Assembly (NCBI GenBank): GCA_026396015.1
Contig: JAPLXP010000003.1
Span: forward strand, 1 to 64,000
DNA: 64,000 nt
Direction of reading: 5' to 3'
From: Candidatus Nomurabacteria bacterium
GTDB taxonomy: Bacteria; Patescibacteria; Paceibacteria; UBA9973
Positions 35,501 to 42,645 of the stretch are shown in pieces. The first letter of the stretch is position 1. The number at the start of each line of letters is the position of its first letter. Below the pieces are notes generated by a model, which searched no databases, had not been told where the DNA came from, and was given only the letters and a program-made list of their open reading frames with translations. A program made the translations under genes and the position numbers.

Positions 35501-37459
35501 TATTGTTTTTTCAGCACTCGCCTTTTGGAAATTTTTTGAGAGACCATGTAGTACCTTCATAAAAATATTTTTATTTGCATAAGATGCAGCAACACGATCT
35601 TTTGTTAACTCTTCCATCTTTCGAGCATTTCTTTGGTTTATCTCCTCTAATACTAGAAGTTGCTCTCCAGTAGAAAGCTTTACGAATCCAGGTACATTTT
35701 CAAGGTCAGAAACTTTTAAACCACTAGAACCAAGATTTTTTGCCCATAGGGGTGACTTGTTTGCAGTGTCTAGCTTTAGTTTTTCTATGATATCAACCTT
35801 AACAGCCTCTACCTTTGCAGCTTTCGTTGCTTCTTTATCATCAAATCCACCATAATTTACAATCGCACTTTCTTTTTCTTCTTCTGCGTGAAATCCTCCA
35901 GTCGCCTCTATTACTTTTGCTCCACTTCCTATTTCTGATTCATTTAAATCTTCAATTTTTGAAATATGCTCTGCACCTTTTTTGTGCTTTTTCTTCATGT
36001 CTTCAAGCTCTTGTGCTCTTTCGTAATCTCCTGATTCTTGTGCTTTTTTTGATTCAGCATCTAGTCTTGCTATTGAATCTTTGTCTGCACCTGTTTTCTT
36101 TTTATCTAAAGCCACTAATGCTCTAATGTTTTTTTCAAATAATTCTGCCGCTTCATAATCTCCTGACGCTTGAGCTGCTGCAGATTTTGCACGCAGGGAT
36201 TCTATTGTGTCCTTACCACCCAATTCATGTGTTTTATTATTTATTTTTTTAGGTATTTCCATGGTATTTAAATCTTTTTTAACATCTTCTGGTTCGACTT
36301 TAGCTTCTTCTTTTGTATCTAAATCTTCTTTAATAATTTTTTCTTCAGTCACTACGTCTTCTTTTTTATCTTCTTCTGGTGTTTTTTTTGTTTCTTTTGC
36401 TTTCCTTTCTTTTTTTATTATTTCGTATTTATTTTTAAAGAGAAGTTCTTCCATCTTTTCCCTGTCTATGTTTACTGGTATATCTGCACCCTCTTCTTTG
36501 AATTTGATAGTCTTTTTTGTAGCGTTCAGTATTTCATATTTTTTACCATTCACCAGTACTGTATCTCCCTTTGATAAAAAAATATATTTTTCAGTTTTTC
36601 TGTAATCCTCGATCATTTTGATTAAGGTTTCTCTATTTATTGGTACTTCTTTACCTTCCCCTTTCAAGAATACCCTGTGTCTTGTTTCTCCATTTTTATT
36701 TGTCCAAGGTTTTACTGCTGTTACTACGAATGTCTTTTCTGGCGGTATTATTTTAAGATAATTATTTATTTTCCTTACCAGACCTTCGCTTTCCATAACT
36801 GCCCCTTTTTTAATTTCAATGGAATTGTTTGGTTTTTCAGCTTCTTTTGTTTCAGCTGGTTTTTCAGCTTCTTTTGTTTCAGCTGGTGTTTCTTCTGTTT
36901 TTTCTTCTTTGTATTCCATTTTAATATTGGGCGGTATTGTTATTGAGTCTATTGTTGGGTGGTGCTCTTTTTTATCTTCTTCTTGTTGCCTCTTTAATCT
37001 TTCTTGTGATTCTATCTGCCTTTTCTTTTTCTCTGCTTTTTTGTTCTCTCTATCTAATTCTTCTTGCTCATTTTTTAGATCATTTTGTTCTTTTATTTTA
37101 TTTACTAGTTCTTGTCCTTCTTCGCGTACTTTTATCTTTTCCTCATCTAGTTTTTCTTTGTACATTTCTGCTGCTGTTAGGATGTCTGATATGGTCACTG
37201 TGTATGCCTTTTTTTCATCTGATTCATTGGATGTACGCATTTTATCTTCAAGCATTTTTTTTGCCCTTTCAGGTTCTCCAGATAGGGCCATTTTTATGGC
37301 ACCTTCAAAAAAACGATAAAAACCAAGTGTGATAGTACCCGTTCCTTCTTTTGTTGATTCTAAGTATTTTATTGTTTCTTGAATTTTTTGATCAAGTAGT
37401 TTTTTTTCTTGCTCTATTGTATTTTTGTGTACCACTACTTGTTCTGGAGTCTTTTCCAT
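32579..37459 (-). CDS. Giant coiled-coil protein with buried hydrophobic segments, unknown
   Basis: A 1626-aa protein without a signal peptide. Residues 1-220 are highly charged coiled coil; 230-390 contain small beta folds ('KTFVVTAVKPWTNKNGETRHRVFLKG' style). Near 420-500 two UvrB/C-motif-like repeats (GDYEAAELFEKNIR and GDYERAQELEDM) occur. About 540-830 is helical. Then come Gly/Ala-rich hydrophobic segments near 835-865 (FAGGGVIGMAIKS, GGGAIWGGIRGFF) and 1030-1055 (MGAVVRGAAIGLAGAVAGQYY), and a Pro linker near 1065. The last ~550 residues are mixed. A 9-residue tandem repeat (AETKEAEKP) is present. Giant proteins of this type occur in CPR genomes, with no known role; an attachment or effector function is speculation. 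Confidence 0.6.
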   Translation of the reverse strand: MEKTPEQVVVHKNTIEQEKKLLDQKIQETIKYLESTKEGTGTITLGFYRFFEGAIKMALSGEPERAKKMLEDKMRTSNESDEKKAYTVTISDILTAAEMYKEKLDEEKIKVREEGQELVNKIKEQNDLKNEQEELDRENKKAEKKKRQIESQERLKRQQEEDKKEHHPTIDSITIPPNIKMEYKEEKTEETPAETKEAEKPAETKEAEKPNNSIEIKKGAVMESEGLVRKINNYLKIIPPEKTFVVTAVKPWTNKNGETRHRVFLKGEGKEVPINRETLIKMIEDYRKTEKYIFLSKGDTVLVNGKKYEILNATKKTIKFKEEGADIPVNIDREKMEELLFKNKYEIIKKERKAKETKKTPEEDKKEDVVTEEKIIKEDLDTKEEAKVEPEDVKKDLNTMEIPKKINNKTHELGGKDTIESLRAKSAAAQASGDYEAAELFEKNIRALVALDKKKTGADKDSIARLDAESKKAQESGDYERAQELEDMKKKHKKGAEHISKIEDLNESEIGSGAKVIEATGGFHAEEEKESAIVNYGGFDDKEATKAAKVEAVKVDIIEKLKLDTANKSPLWAKNLGSSGLKVSDLENVPGFVKLSTGEQLLVLEEINQRNARKMEELTKDRVAASYANKNIFMKVLHGLSKNFQKASAEKTIAGQIRNGEHSVDIETIGQISARIKELNLTVNEQTGEVVFLKAPEGMSTRAEAEQIRAYNEIANRYMKMPTDWQHEKTANKNGLNPFKSNEYKEFQKIDSAYNAIRNNLISSMENHYLSQGNGAKEARLMALDAIRKSELGFDYLNYTRKYPEAAALLENSATQKAYKKLLTGDLTTFAGGGVIGMAIKSTVGAYGGGAIWGGIRGFFTGKKSIKDDYKGDQVSMTRLEAKNAGLKNSESKVDRFINADDQIKKISFLVEELNKEGKTPEQKEVLAQRIKSRLDYINNKEYKGFINYGKKDDIAKNFELNKAIATGTAALLVYKNGEPMMKGIEDLYSYKTGKKDKDGNDITENGLNRIKRFDNYQESIYEDKRTARVMGAVVRGAAIGLAGAVAGQYYQRWLHGGVTPTPSPTPETLPIPDAGHGLDVTIDRGQGMIHFAGQLKHAVAEKWGSDMSNAPESVKHIMNTSNADLAKEFGGFKPGQIDESAMLHKGANFHMDDQGNLTFKDPVTGESDVFEWGKDISKGADYHGKMFDYKGSNINGAPHGISNNINSQKNIFDNGQVPTQLGGGGSIELNSISDIQKYGITPGQFSLFQKIALENHIIDKPLVMPDGHLDQVQLLKVQDYAIKNHFIETPILHTSGNTVIESATAGADSFRGFNSIEKIHEIQNIQLADLKNQLGEKNYTELIKDLKEKGILYESDGKTLRAISTGTSPDLEHIQYARDMANSNASKEIFQQTGLNKLSLENSADTYDKSFKLEDGTYSNIIVRETHNINGHEVGEITSQPHTGPDPVQLKSAGGGNKVAEVITENKAKVAAENIPTENKIHSGFNYASKAFPMDEKVAGISREQFDKVALSEIKSEMNLDPDTKLIETPEIGHRLWMYENFGKISQSSEGQNSWDMESPDVNLGRIKDLSNFMFKHPNDSITLAIKKLGSRVMEATGRKEYEMPKMDGISAEQYTKNLIEELYK
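36831..36884 (-). repeat. 27-bp tandem repeat (two copies) in the giant gene
   Basis: Two exact 27-bp copies at 36831-36857 and 36858-36884, in frame, encoding AETKEAEKP twice. A site where slippage may change length. Confidence 0.9.
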
Positions 37460-37546
37460 ACTTAAATTATACCACTATTTATATAGCCTATCAAAGTTTT
37501 ATCTGTATTTTTTATTTTTCTAAAATAGGGTGAATTTTGCCATCTG

Positions 37547-37679
37547 TGCATAACTATGGTTGACGAGCACCCCACCCTGGGGTACCATATATAGATAAGG
37601 GGTTCGCCTCTTTAGATACTGGAAAGTGGATAAATACCAGACGATGACAGCCAGACCGAATGACCACATTTCTTATGCA
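37547..37679 (+). promoter_or_regulatory. Structured RNA leader of the LysM-M23 gene (riboswitch-like)
   Basis: Closing stem TGCATAA (37547-37553) with TTATGCA (37673-37679); the 3' strand covers the in-frame ATG at 37675. Inside are TATGGT/ACCATA (37555-37560 with 37584-37589) stacked on ACCCCA/TGGGGT (37569-37574 with 37578-37583), with an internal loop TGACGAGC. Then follow AAGGGG/CCTCTT with a TTCG tetraloop (37597-37612), and CTGG/CCAG (37619-37622 with 37637-37640). This is far more structure than random AT-rich DNA would give. No known riboswitch class is identified. Confidence 0.5.
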
Positions 37680-38913
37680 ATCATTTTTCTCTAAAAAGGA
37701 GACTTTGAGCAGTAAACTCTCAGACACGAAAGCCAATTCTCCAAAAATAGCCTTATTTTATAAAGCCTCTGTGGTAGGGGTGACTTTTTTGACTGTGACT
37801 ACAATAGGAGCATTTATGTATCCTCATACAGTATCTGCAAGTTTCTTTGGTGATATTTTAGACAATATTGTAGGCAATACTACCCAAGCTGTGCCCATCC
37901 TAGTAAACCCAAATAATTCGCAAACAGTCCCTCTTCTTGAATCAAATCTAACTCCAGAACTAAAGAATACAGTTACAGATTTAAGTCAAGGGACTGTAGG
38001 TGAGCAGGCAATAGAGACTATTGAAGGTGCAAATACTGGCCGAGATATTGAAAAATATGCAACTTCTGCTGCTATTCGTAAATATGTAGTCAAAAAAGGT
38101 GATTCTATAGATAGTATTGCTCGCAAATTGAAGGTTTCAAAGGATACTATCGCCTACGCTTCAGATTTGGATAAGGGTGAGTCTCTAAAGGTTGGCCAAA
38201 TATTGGCTGTTATTCCTGTGGATGTGCCAGTAGAAAAGACTGATAAGGCAGAAAAAGTAGATAAGGTAGAAAAAACAAAACAAATTGCTGATAAAAACGA
38301 CAAAAAGAAGGAAACTGCTGTAGTTGTATCAGAAAAATCAAAGAAAATTGTCGCAGTTGCACCTGTAGTAGACGATGAACCTGAAAAGCCTGTAGTCGTA
38401 CCGACTACTCCGGCACCTATAGCTACTCCTGCTATCGATGTGAATAATACAGACTCAACTGTAAATAATCAGCCAGTTGAGCAGACTACTCCGACAGGAC
38501 AGCCAAAAGGTACTATCTCAAATGGTTATATATGGCCATTTCCAGCTGGTGTAGGACGTATCTCTCAGGGTAAACATGCAGATAATGCTCGGGATTTTGC
38601 GGCACCAAAGGGTACACCTGTATATGCAGTCCATGATGGTACTGTATTGATCGCTCATCCAACTGGATATAATGGAGGATATGGATTATACGTGGTTATC
38701 GACTTTACAGATGGACGCCAGGCAATATTTGGCCATATGAGCAAGGTGTTGGTAGGGCCAGGTGATGTGGTAAAGCAGGGTGATGTTATTGGTCTTGTTG
38801 GTTCTACTGGTCATTCTACTGGTCCACACTGTCATATTGGTTGGCATGGTACAGGTGGTGATCCTTATGATGGATTAAAAGTTAATGCGACAGATTTTAT
38901 TTCAAATGACTAA
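37660..38913 (+). CDS. Secreted LysM and M23 endopeptidase
   Basis: Cell-wall hydrolase of 417 aa. A hydrophobic segment (about 33-58, VVGVTFLTVTTIGAFM) is the signal/anchor, then a LysM peptidoglycan-binding repeat (about 142-188, 'YVVKKGDSIDSIARKLKVSKDTI'), a Lys/Glu/Pro-rich linker (190-290), and an M23 (LytM) domain (about 290-410). In M23, the HADNARDF segment supplies the zinc His and Asp (H-x5-D instead of the usual H-x3-D), and HCHIGWH gives the H-x-H pair. ATG 37660 and ATG 37675 (MQSFF) are both possible; the second lies inside the leader's closing stem. The downstream gene overlaps the stop by 8 nt. Confidence 0.87.
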   Translation: MTTFLMQSFFSKKETLSSKLSDTKANSPKIALFYKASVVGVTFLTVTTIGAFMYPHTVSASFFGDILDNIVGNTTQAVPILVNPNNSQTVPLLESNLTPELKNTVTDLSQGTVGEQAIETIEGANTGRDIEKYATSAAIRKYVVKKGDSIDSIARKLKVSKDTIAYASDLDKGESLKVGQILAVIPVDVPVEKTDKAEKVDKVEKTKQIADKNDKKKETAVVVSEKSKKIVAVAPVVDDEPEKPVVVPTTPAPIATPAIDVNNTDSTVNNQPVEQTTPTGQPKGTISNGYIWPFPAGVGRISQGKHADNARDFAAPKGTPVYAVHDGTVLIAHPTGYNGGYGLYVVIDFTDGRQAIFGHMSKVLVGPGDVVKQGDVIGLVGSTGHSTGPHCHIGWHGTGGDPYDGLKVNATDFISND

Positions 38914-39187
38914 AAAAATTATTTCAATCTTTATACTTTGTTCATTTATCCTTGGATATAGTCCGATGCTGGCTTCTGCTGCAAAGACTACTAAAAAAGT
39001 GACAGTAGTAAAGAAAAAGAAAAAAGCTAGAAAAGAGAAGCTCACTCTTAACCCACCATTATTTACACTAGAGACAGCTCCCCATTCCCCAAGGCCTATC
39101 GCTCGCGGTAAAAGGAAGTCAACTAAAAAAGTAGCAATCAAAAAACCAGGTACACCCTCAAAAGTAGTAGCTACAAAGAAAAAATAA
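38906..39187 (+). CDS. Small lysine-rich secreted protein, unknown
   Basis: A 93-aa protein with signal peptide (MTKKIISIFILCSFILGYSPMLASAA) and a mature part packed with Lys/Arg (runs such as KKVTVVKKKKKARKEK) and a short hydrophobic island. Its ATG lies 8 nt inside the end of the LysM-M23 gene, so the two are translationally coupled. A highly cationic exported peptide next to a wall hydrolase could bind the wall or DNA; this is inference. The alternative start at 38885 adds seven residues and is less likely, because it weakens the signal peptide. Confidence 0.7.
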   Translation: MTKKIISIFILCSFILGYSPMLASAAKTTKKVTVVKKKKKARKEKLTLNPPLFTLETAPHSPRPIARGKRKSTKKVAIKKPGTPSKVVATKKK

Positions 39188-39209
39188 CACTTGAATAATC
39201 AAGTGTTAT
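39184..39209. terminator. Bidirectional terminator between two small genes
   Basis: Stem ATAACACTTGA with TCAAGTGTTAT (39184-39194 with 39199-39209) around ATAA. A T-run follows on the + strand and an A-to-T run on the - strand. Confidence 0.8.
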
Positions 39210-39213
39210 TTTT

Positions 39214-39357
39214 TTATTGGTTTTTCTCTTTTTCTCTTTTTCTGTTTTTCTTTAGTTTTCCACCATGCTTTTTACTCATATATAGTAAAAATAAAAAAAT
39301 AACGATGAAAATACAAAAGAGTATAAGCCAATCTTTGATGTCTGTGCTCTTTTGCAT
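39214..39357 (-). CDS. Small single-helix membrane protein, unknown
   Basis: A 47-residue frame, MQKSTDIKDW then a 17-residue hydrophobic helix (LILFCIFIVIFLFLLYM), then a basic tail (SKKHGGKLKKNRKREK). It fits neatly between the terminator at 39184-39209 and the comM region, in the comM direction, with a TATACT-like box upstream. Many short hydrophobic frames occur by chance in AT-rich DNA, but helix plus basic tail plus a flanking terminator make this one credible. Possible roles: a small anchoring peptide or a type I toxin-like peptide. Confidence 0.5.
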   Translation of the reverse strand: MQKSTDIKDWLILFCIFIVIFLFLLYMSKKHGGKLKKNRKREKEKNQ

Positions 39358-39406
39358 AGTAGATTTATTTATTCACAGTATATATCTTTTTGACTGGATG
39401 TGAAAC

Positions 39407-39440
39407 AAATTAAAATCACTCAATTGGGTGATTTTAATTT
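39407..39440. terminator. Terminator of comM
   Basis: Stem AAATTAAAATCAC with GTGATTTTAATTT (39407-39419 with 39428-39440), loop TCAATTGG; U-rich on the minus strand after the comM stop. Confidence 0.75.
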
Positions 39441-41005
39441 TGAGTGCGGGGGCGGTATTGGAGGGCTTCGAGGATATGAGGAGTGGTGATGCGCTCACTA
39501 CTCTCTAGATCTGCGATTGTGCGGGCAAGTTTGATCACACGGTGATATGCACGGGCTGAGAGTTGGAGGCGCTCTGCGCTACTATGTAGTATCTCCCTCA
39601 CTTCGGGTGATAGAGGTGCAAAGGTGTTCAATTCTTTTACATTCATCTCACTATTTGTTTTTATATTTCTCGTAGTGCTTTTGAATCTCATTTCCTGAAT
39701 GTTACGGGCGCGAGCTACACGCTCCTTGATGGTCTGTGTACGATCACCCTCCACACCCTCACTTGCAAGCTTGTCGTAATCTACCGATGATACATTCACC
39801 CAGATGTCGATACGGTCGAGGATCGGTCCTGAAAGTTTTCTGTTGTATCTATCCAGGTCCATTGGTTTGCAAATACAAATTTTTTTCTTGTCACCACGAT
39901 TGCCACATGGGCATGGATTCATCGCAGCTACGAGAATAAAATTTGAAGGAAAAATTGCAGAGCCTCGTGCACGAGAGATGGATACGATATTATCTTCGAG
40001 TGGCTGACGGAGTGACTCGAGAACTTTTTTTTCAAATTCTGGGAACTCATCTAAAAATAAAACTCCTTTGTGTGCGAGAGTGACCTCACCTGGTTTTGGA
40101 TTTGCTCCACCTCCGATCATCGATACGTAGCTCGCAGTATGATGTGGTGCACGGAATGGTGAATCAGTCACGAGTGCTCCATCGAGTAATCCGACAACAG
40201 AATGTATTCCAGTAATTTCCAAAATATCTTCCTTGGATAATTCTGGTAGGATGTGAGAGAAGACTCGTGCGAGCATCGTCTTGCCTGTACCAGGTGATCC
40301 ACTCATCGCAATGTTGTGTCCACCGGCAGCTGCGATTTCCAGTCCTCTTTTTGCACCCTCTTGGCCACGGATGTCAGAAAAATCTATTGTATGTTTTTTA
40401 TTTTCAAAAATTATTTTTGTCTCGGGTGTAGGTGTGATTTTATTTTTCTCTGGCTCTAATAAATTTCCTTTTTTATCACGTCGCGGGGTAGATAGATGGT
40501 CAATGACTTCGCGGAGATTTCTCGCTCCAAATATTTTTATCCCCGACACTAGTGCAGCTTCACTCGCATTCCCGACCGGTAAAAATATTTCTTTATAGCC
40601 TCTTTTCTTCGCCTCCTCAGCCAGTGGTAGTGCACCTTTAATATTTTGTAGTTCACCGTTGAGTGAAAGCTCTCCTAAAAATATTTTTTCCTCAGGGTCA
40701 AAATCTATCTCACCTGCTGATAGTAAATATGCTAGCGCGATACCGAGATCAAAGTACGGCCCCTCCTTTTTCAAATCTGCTGGAGAGAGTGAGATGACTA
40801 TTTTTTGATTTTGATTTTTTGGGGAATTGAATCCCGAATTTTTTAGAGCTGAACTCATGCGGTCCTTGGATTCATCGACTGCCTTGTCTGGTAATCCGAC
40901 AAGAGTAAAAGCATGGAGTGTACCCTTTGTGATGTCCACTTCGATAGTTACTACTTTGCCTGAAAGTATTTGTGTCTGCGCAGAATATATTCGCGAGAAT
41001 GACAT
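39434..41005 (-). CDS. comM: YifB/ComM-family AAA ATPase (Mg-chelatase-like)
   Basis: A 523-aa AAA+ protein of the YifB/ComM family; ComM is a branch-migration helicase acting in natural transformation in some bacteria. The N-terminal Lon-like S5 fold (1-150), a Walker A GSPGTGKTMLARV near 238, Walker B LFLDEFPEF near 320, and a Cys cluster (PCPCGNRGDKKKICICK) near 365 typical of the family. The C-terminal Mg-chelatase-like domain ends with ITTPHILEALQYR. A TATAAT ending 6 nt before the ATG makes it leaderless. With a secretion/DNA-uptake-like locus in the same genome, a role in DNA integration is an appealing inference. Confidence 0.93.
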   Translation of the reverse strand: MSFSRIYSAQTQILSGKVVTIEVDITKGTLHAFTLVGLPDKAVDESKDRMSSALKNSGFNSPKNQNQKIVISLSPADLKKEGPYFDLGIALAYLLSAGEIDFDPEEKIFLGELSLNGELQNIKGALPLAEEAKKRGYKEIFLPVGNASEAALVSGIKIFGARNLREVIDHLSTPRRDKKGNLLEPEKNKITPTPETKIIFENKKHTIDFSDIRGQEGAKRGLEIAAAGGHNIAMSGSPGTGKTMLARVFSHILPELSKEDILEITGIHSVVGLLDGALVTDSPFRAPHHTASYVSMIGGGANPKPGEVTLAHKGVLFLDEFPEFEKKVLESLRQPLEDNIVSISRARGSAIFPSNFILVAAMNPCPCGNRGDKKKICICKPMDLDRYNRKLSGPILDRIDIWVNVSSVDYDKLASEGVEGDRTQTIKERVARARNIQEMRFKSTTRNIKTNSEMNVKELNTFAPLSPEVREILHSSAERLQLSARAYHRVIKLARTIADLESSERITTPHILEALQYRPRTQN

Positions 41006-41011
41006 AGGTTC

Positions 41012-41017
41012 ATTATA
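41012..41017 (-). promoter_or_regulatory. -10 box of comM (leaderless)
   Basis: TATAAT on the minus strand ends 6 nt before the comM ATG (41005). The -35 position falls on the edge of the palindromic element at 41032-41174. Confidence 0.65.
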
Positions 41018-41031
41018 ATATGAATTTTAAA

Positions 41032-41174
41032 TTATTTAAATAGCTTCTCTCAAAAAGCATGAATATTTTTTTGGTAAAAAATTTCTCTGCTCGTCGATCA
41101 AGAAAATAATATTCGTAAACTCATTTATTTTCTAATCTCCTGTGCAAGACTTTTTTCAAGAACTATTTAAATAA
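41032..41174. repeat. Palindromic intergenic element, copy A (143 bp)
   Basis: Perfect 12-bp terminal inverted repeats TTATTTAAATAG / CTATTTAAATAA. An inner pair AAAAAG/CTTTTT and a hairpin ATTTTTT-TGGT-AAAAAAT sit inside. Its centre is nearly identical over about 70 bp to copy B at 42505-42640. It lies right upstream of the comM promoter. Confidence 0.8.
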
Positions 41175-41186
41175 TTTTTACCAATA

Positions 41187-41213
41187 AAAAAATCCGCAAT
41201 TGCGGATTTTTTT
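41187..41213. terminator. Terminator of the DksA/TraR-type gene
   Basis: AAAAAAATCCGCAATTGCGG-type palindrome centred on AATT, with T-runs on both outer sides; it lies 2 nt from the stop codon. Confidence 0.78.
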
Positions 41214-41214
41214 A

Positions 41215-41556
41215 TTACATACAATTTTTACAAGTCAGTGCAGATGGGTTTGCTTCGATGCGGTCTTCTTCAATCTTACCTCCGCATGTATCGCATACTC
41301 CATAAGTCCCCTCCTCTATTTTTAGTAATGCTTTGATGGTTGTGTTTAGTTTTTTTACGAGCACATTGATGAGTGAAGATTTTTCTTCGTAGTCTTCACT
41401 GCGGTCATCCATGTCACTCTCGTCAGCTTCAGTAGCACCTGAATCATCACTGACTGCTTGCCATTCACCAGTCTCTGAATTCTTTTTACCCAAGCCAGAG
41501 AGCTCTTCTTCTAATAACAATTTCTCTGTTTCAAGTTGTAGTTTATATTTTTCCAT
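41215..41556 (-). CDS. DksA/TraR zinc-finger family protein
   Basis: A 113-aa protein of the DksA/TraR family, which binds the RNA polymerase secondary channel in its best-known members. A coiled-coil N-terminal half (EKLLLEEELSGLG then an acidic tract SDDSGATEADESDMDDRSEDYEE, about 40-60) is followed by a C4 zinc finger 'GVCDTCGG...CKNC' (three of the four Cys within the segments CDTCG and CKNC). It is short and has the -DDRSED- acid tip near the coiled-coil, typical for the family. Its exact polymerase role cannot be told. It is followed by its terminator and the comM gene. Confidence 0.88.
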   Translation of the reverse strand: MEKYKLQLETEKLLLEEELSGLGKKNSETGEWQAVSDDSGATEADESDMDDRSEDYEEKSSLINVLVKKLNTTIKALLKIEEGTYGVCDTCGGKIEEDRIEANPSALTCKNCM

Positions 41557-41592
41557 AAATAAATTTTAACACTTTAACCTAAAACCACAAGG

Positions 41593-42477
41593 CTACAAGG
41601 GTTTTATGTTTTGTGTAACTAGCCTTACTAATATTTCACGAATAGAATCTTGGTCATCTGTTATTACTAATTTATCTTTACCTAAGAACATATAAGTGAG
41701 TAATTCTTTTCCATTTTCATCTCTCAGTACTCTGGAATCTTTGTTTTCAATGATCTTGTCTGACCAGGGTGTTTCAAAGATGCTCTGCGAGCCTATTGAA
41801 ACGTCTGTTTGGAATAGTGTAAACATGTCGGAAAGGATATTGGATTCCCATGAAAGCATTCCTGCGAATGATTGATTGTAGTCATTTGTCTTCAATATTA
41901 TAAACAAATGATTCTTTGCATTGTTGTTGTAAACACCAATCATGAAACTATTGTCCAAGGATCTAGATAATGCACCGGGCATATTTACTCCGAGTAGATT
42001 CAAGAATGTCGGAGTGTCCATAATCTGTGATACACCGTTGACTGTAGTGATTGGAATTATTGATGCAATTTTATTATTTTTAACTTCACCCTTGCTCGCA
42101 TTTATTATCGCAGTGGCCATATCATTTTTGTTCGTGATCGCGGTGACATCTAATAGTGTTTGACTGTCTCCGTGAACTAGAGTTTCTATTTGAATTTTTG
42201 GTTGAGATACTTGCGAAGCTTCTTTACCTTTTTGAATCAAAAATATTGTTCCCCATATCGCAAGAGCTACCAAAAATATTCCACCTATAACATAAAATAT
42301 ATTCATCGAGAATGCTTTCTTTGTCTCTACTACAATCTCCTCATTCTCACGTCTTGCCTTTTCTGCGAGAGCGATCTTGATGACAGTCCCCTCCTGCTCT
42401 CGAACAGCATCAGCCATGTCTGATTCGTAGGTGTGCAGTTGTCTTATTTTTTGATTTGCAATATTTTGTTCGTCCAT
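41593..42477 (-). CDS. Membrane protein, unknown
   Basis: A 294-aa protein: cytoplasmic helical N-terminus (1-58, 'DMADAVREQEGTVIKIALAEKARRE'), one membrane helix (about 59-80, 'MNIFYVIGGIFLVALAIWGTIFLIQ'), and an extracellular globular domain (100-294) of mixed strands and helices, without Cys. Proteins with this layout are frequent in CPR genomes but none has a known role. It lies between pnp (168-nt gap containing palindromic copy B) and the DksA/TraR gene (36-nt gap). Confidence 0.66.
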   Translation of the reverse strand: MDEQNIANQKIRQLHTYESDMADAVREQEGTVIKIALAEKARRENEEIVVETKKAFSMNIFYVIGGIFLVALAIWGTIFLIQKGKEASQVSQPKIQIETLVHGDSQTLLDVTAITNKNDMATAIINASKGEVKNNKIASIIPITTVNGVSQIMDTPTFLNLLGVNMPGALSRSLDNSFMIGVYNNNAKNHLFIILKTNDYNQSFAGMLSWESNILSDMFTLFQTDVSIGSQSIFETPWSDKIIENKDSRVLRDENGKELLTYMFLGKDKLVITDDQDSIREILVRLVTQNIKPL

Positions 42478-42504
42478 ATTTTTTAAATAATTTAAATCTT
42501 ACAT

Positions 42505-42640
42505 AAAATAGCTTCTCTTGAAAAGCACACATAATTCTCTGGTGAGAATTTGCTCTGCTCGTCGATCAAGAAAATAATATTCGTAAACTCATTTATTTTC
42601 TAATCTCCTGCGCAAGACTTTTCTCGAGAACTATTTTATT
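42505..42640. repeat. Palindromic intergenic element, copy B (about 136 bp)
   Basis: Terminal inverted repeats ATAAAATAG / CTATTTTAT, inner pair GAAAAG/CTTTTC, hairpin AATTCTC-TGGT-GAGAATT. The middle is almost identical to copy A. It lies between pnp and the 294-aa gene. Confidence 0.8.
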
Positions 42641-42645
42641 ACAGA

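Noticed and set aside
37547..37679. Calling the leader a c-di-AMP (ydaO) riboswitch outright
   Set aside because: The structure and the wall-hydrolase context fit, but the conserved aptamer bases could not be matched by eye, so only a structured leader is claimed.
39191..39403. 70-codon plus-strand frame after the small Lys-rich gene
   Set aside because: It starts inside the terminator hairpin, is a Phe/Leu low-complexity translation, and overlaps the better-supported minus-strand membrane peptide.
41032..41174. Palindromic copy A as a riboswitch in the comM leader
   Set aside because: The comM -10 (41012-41017) lies between the element and the gene, so the element is upstream of the start of transcription, not in the leader.
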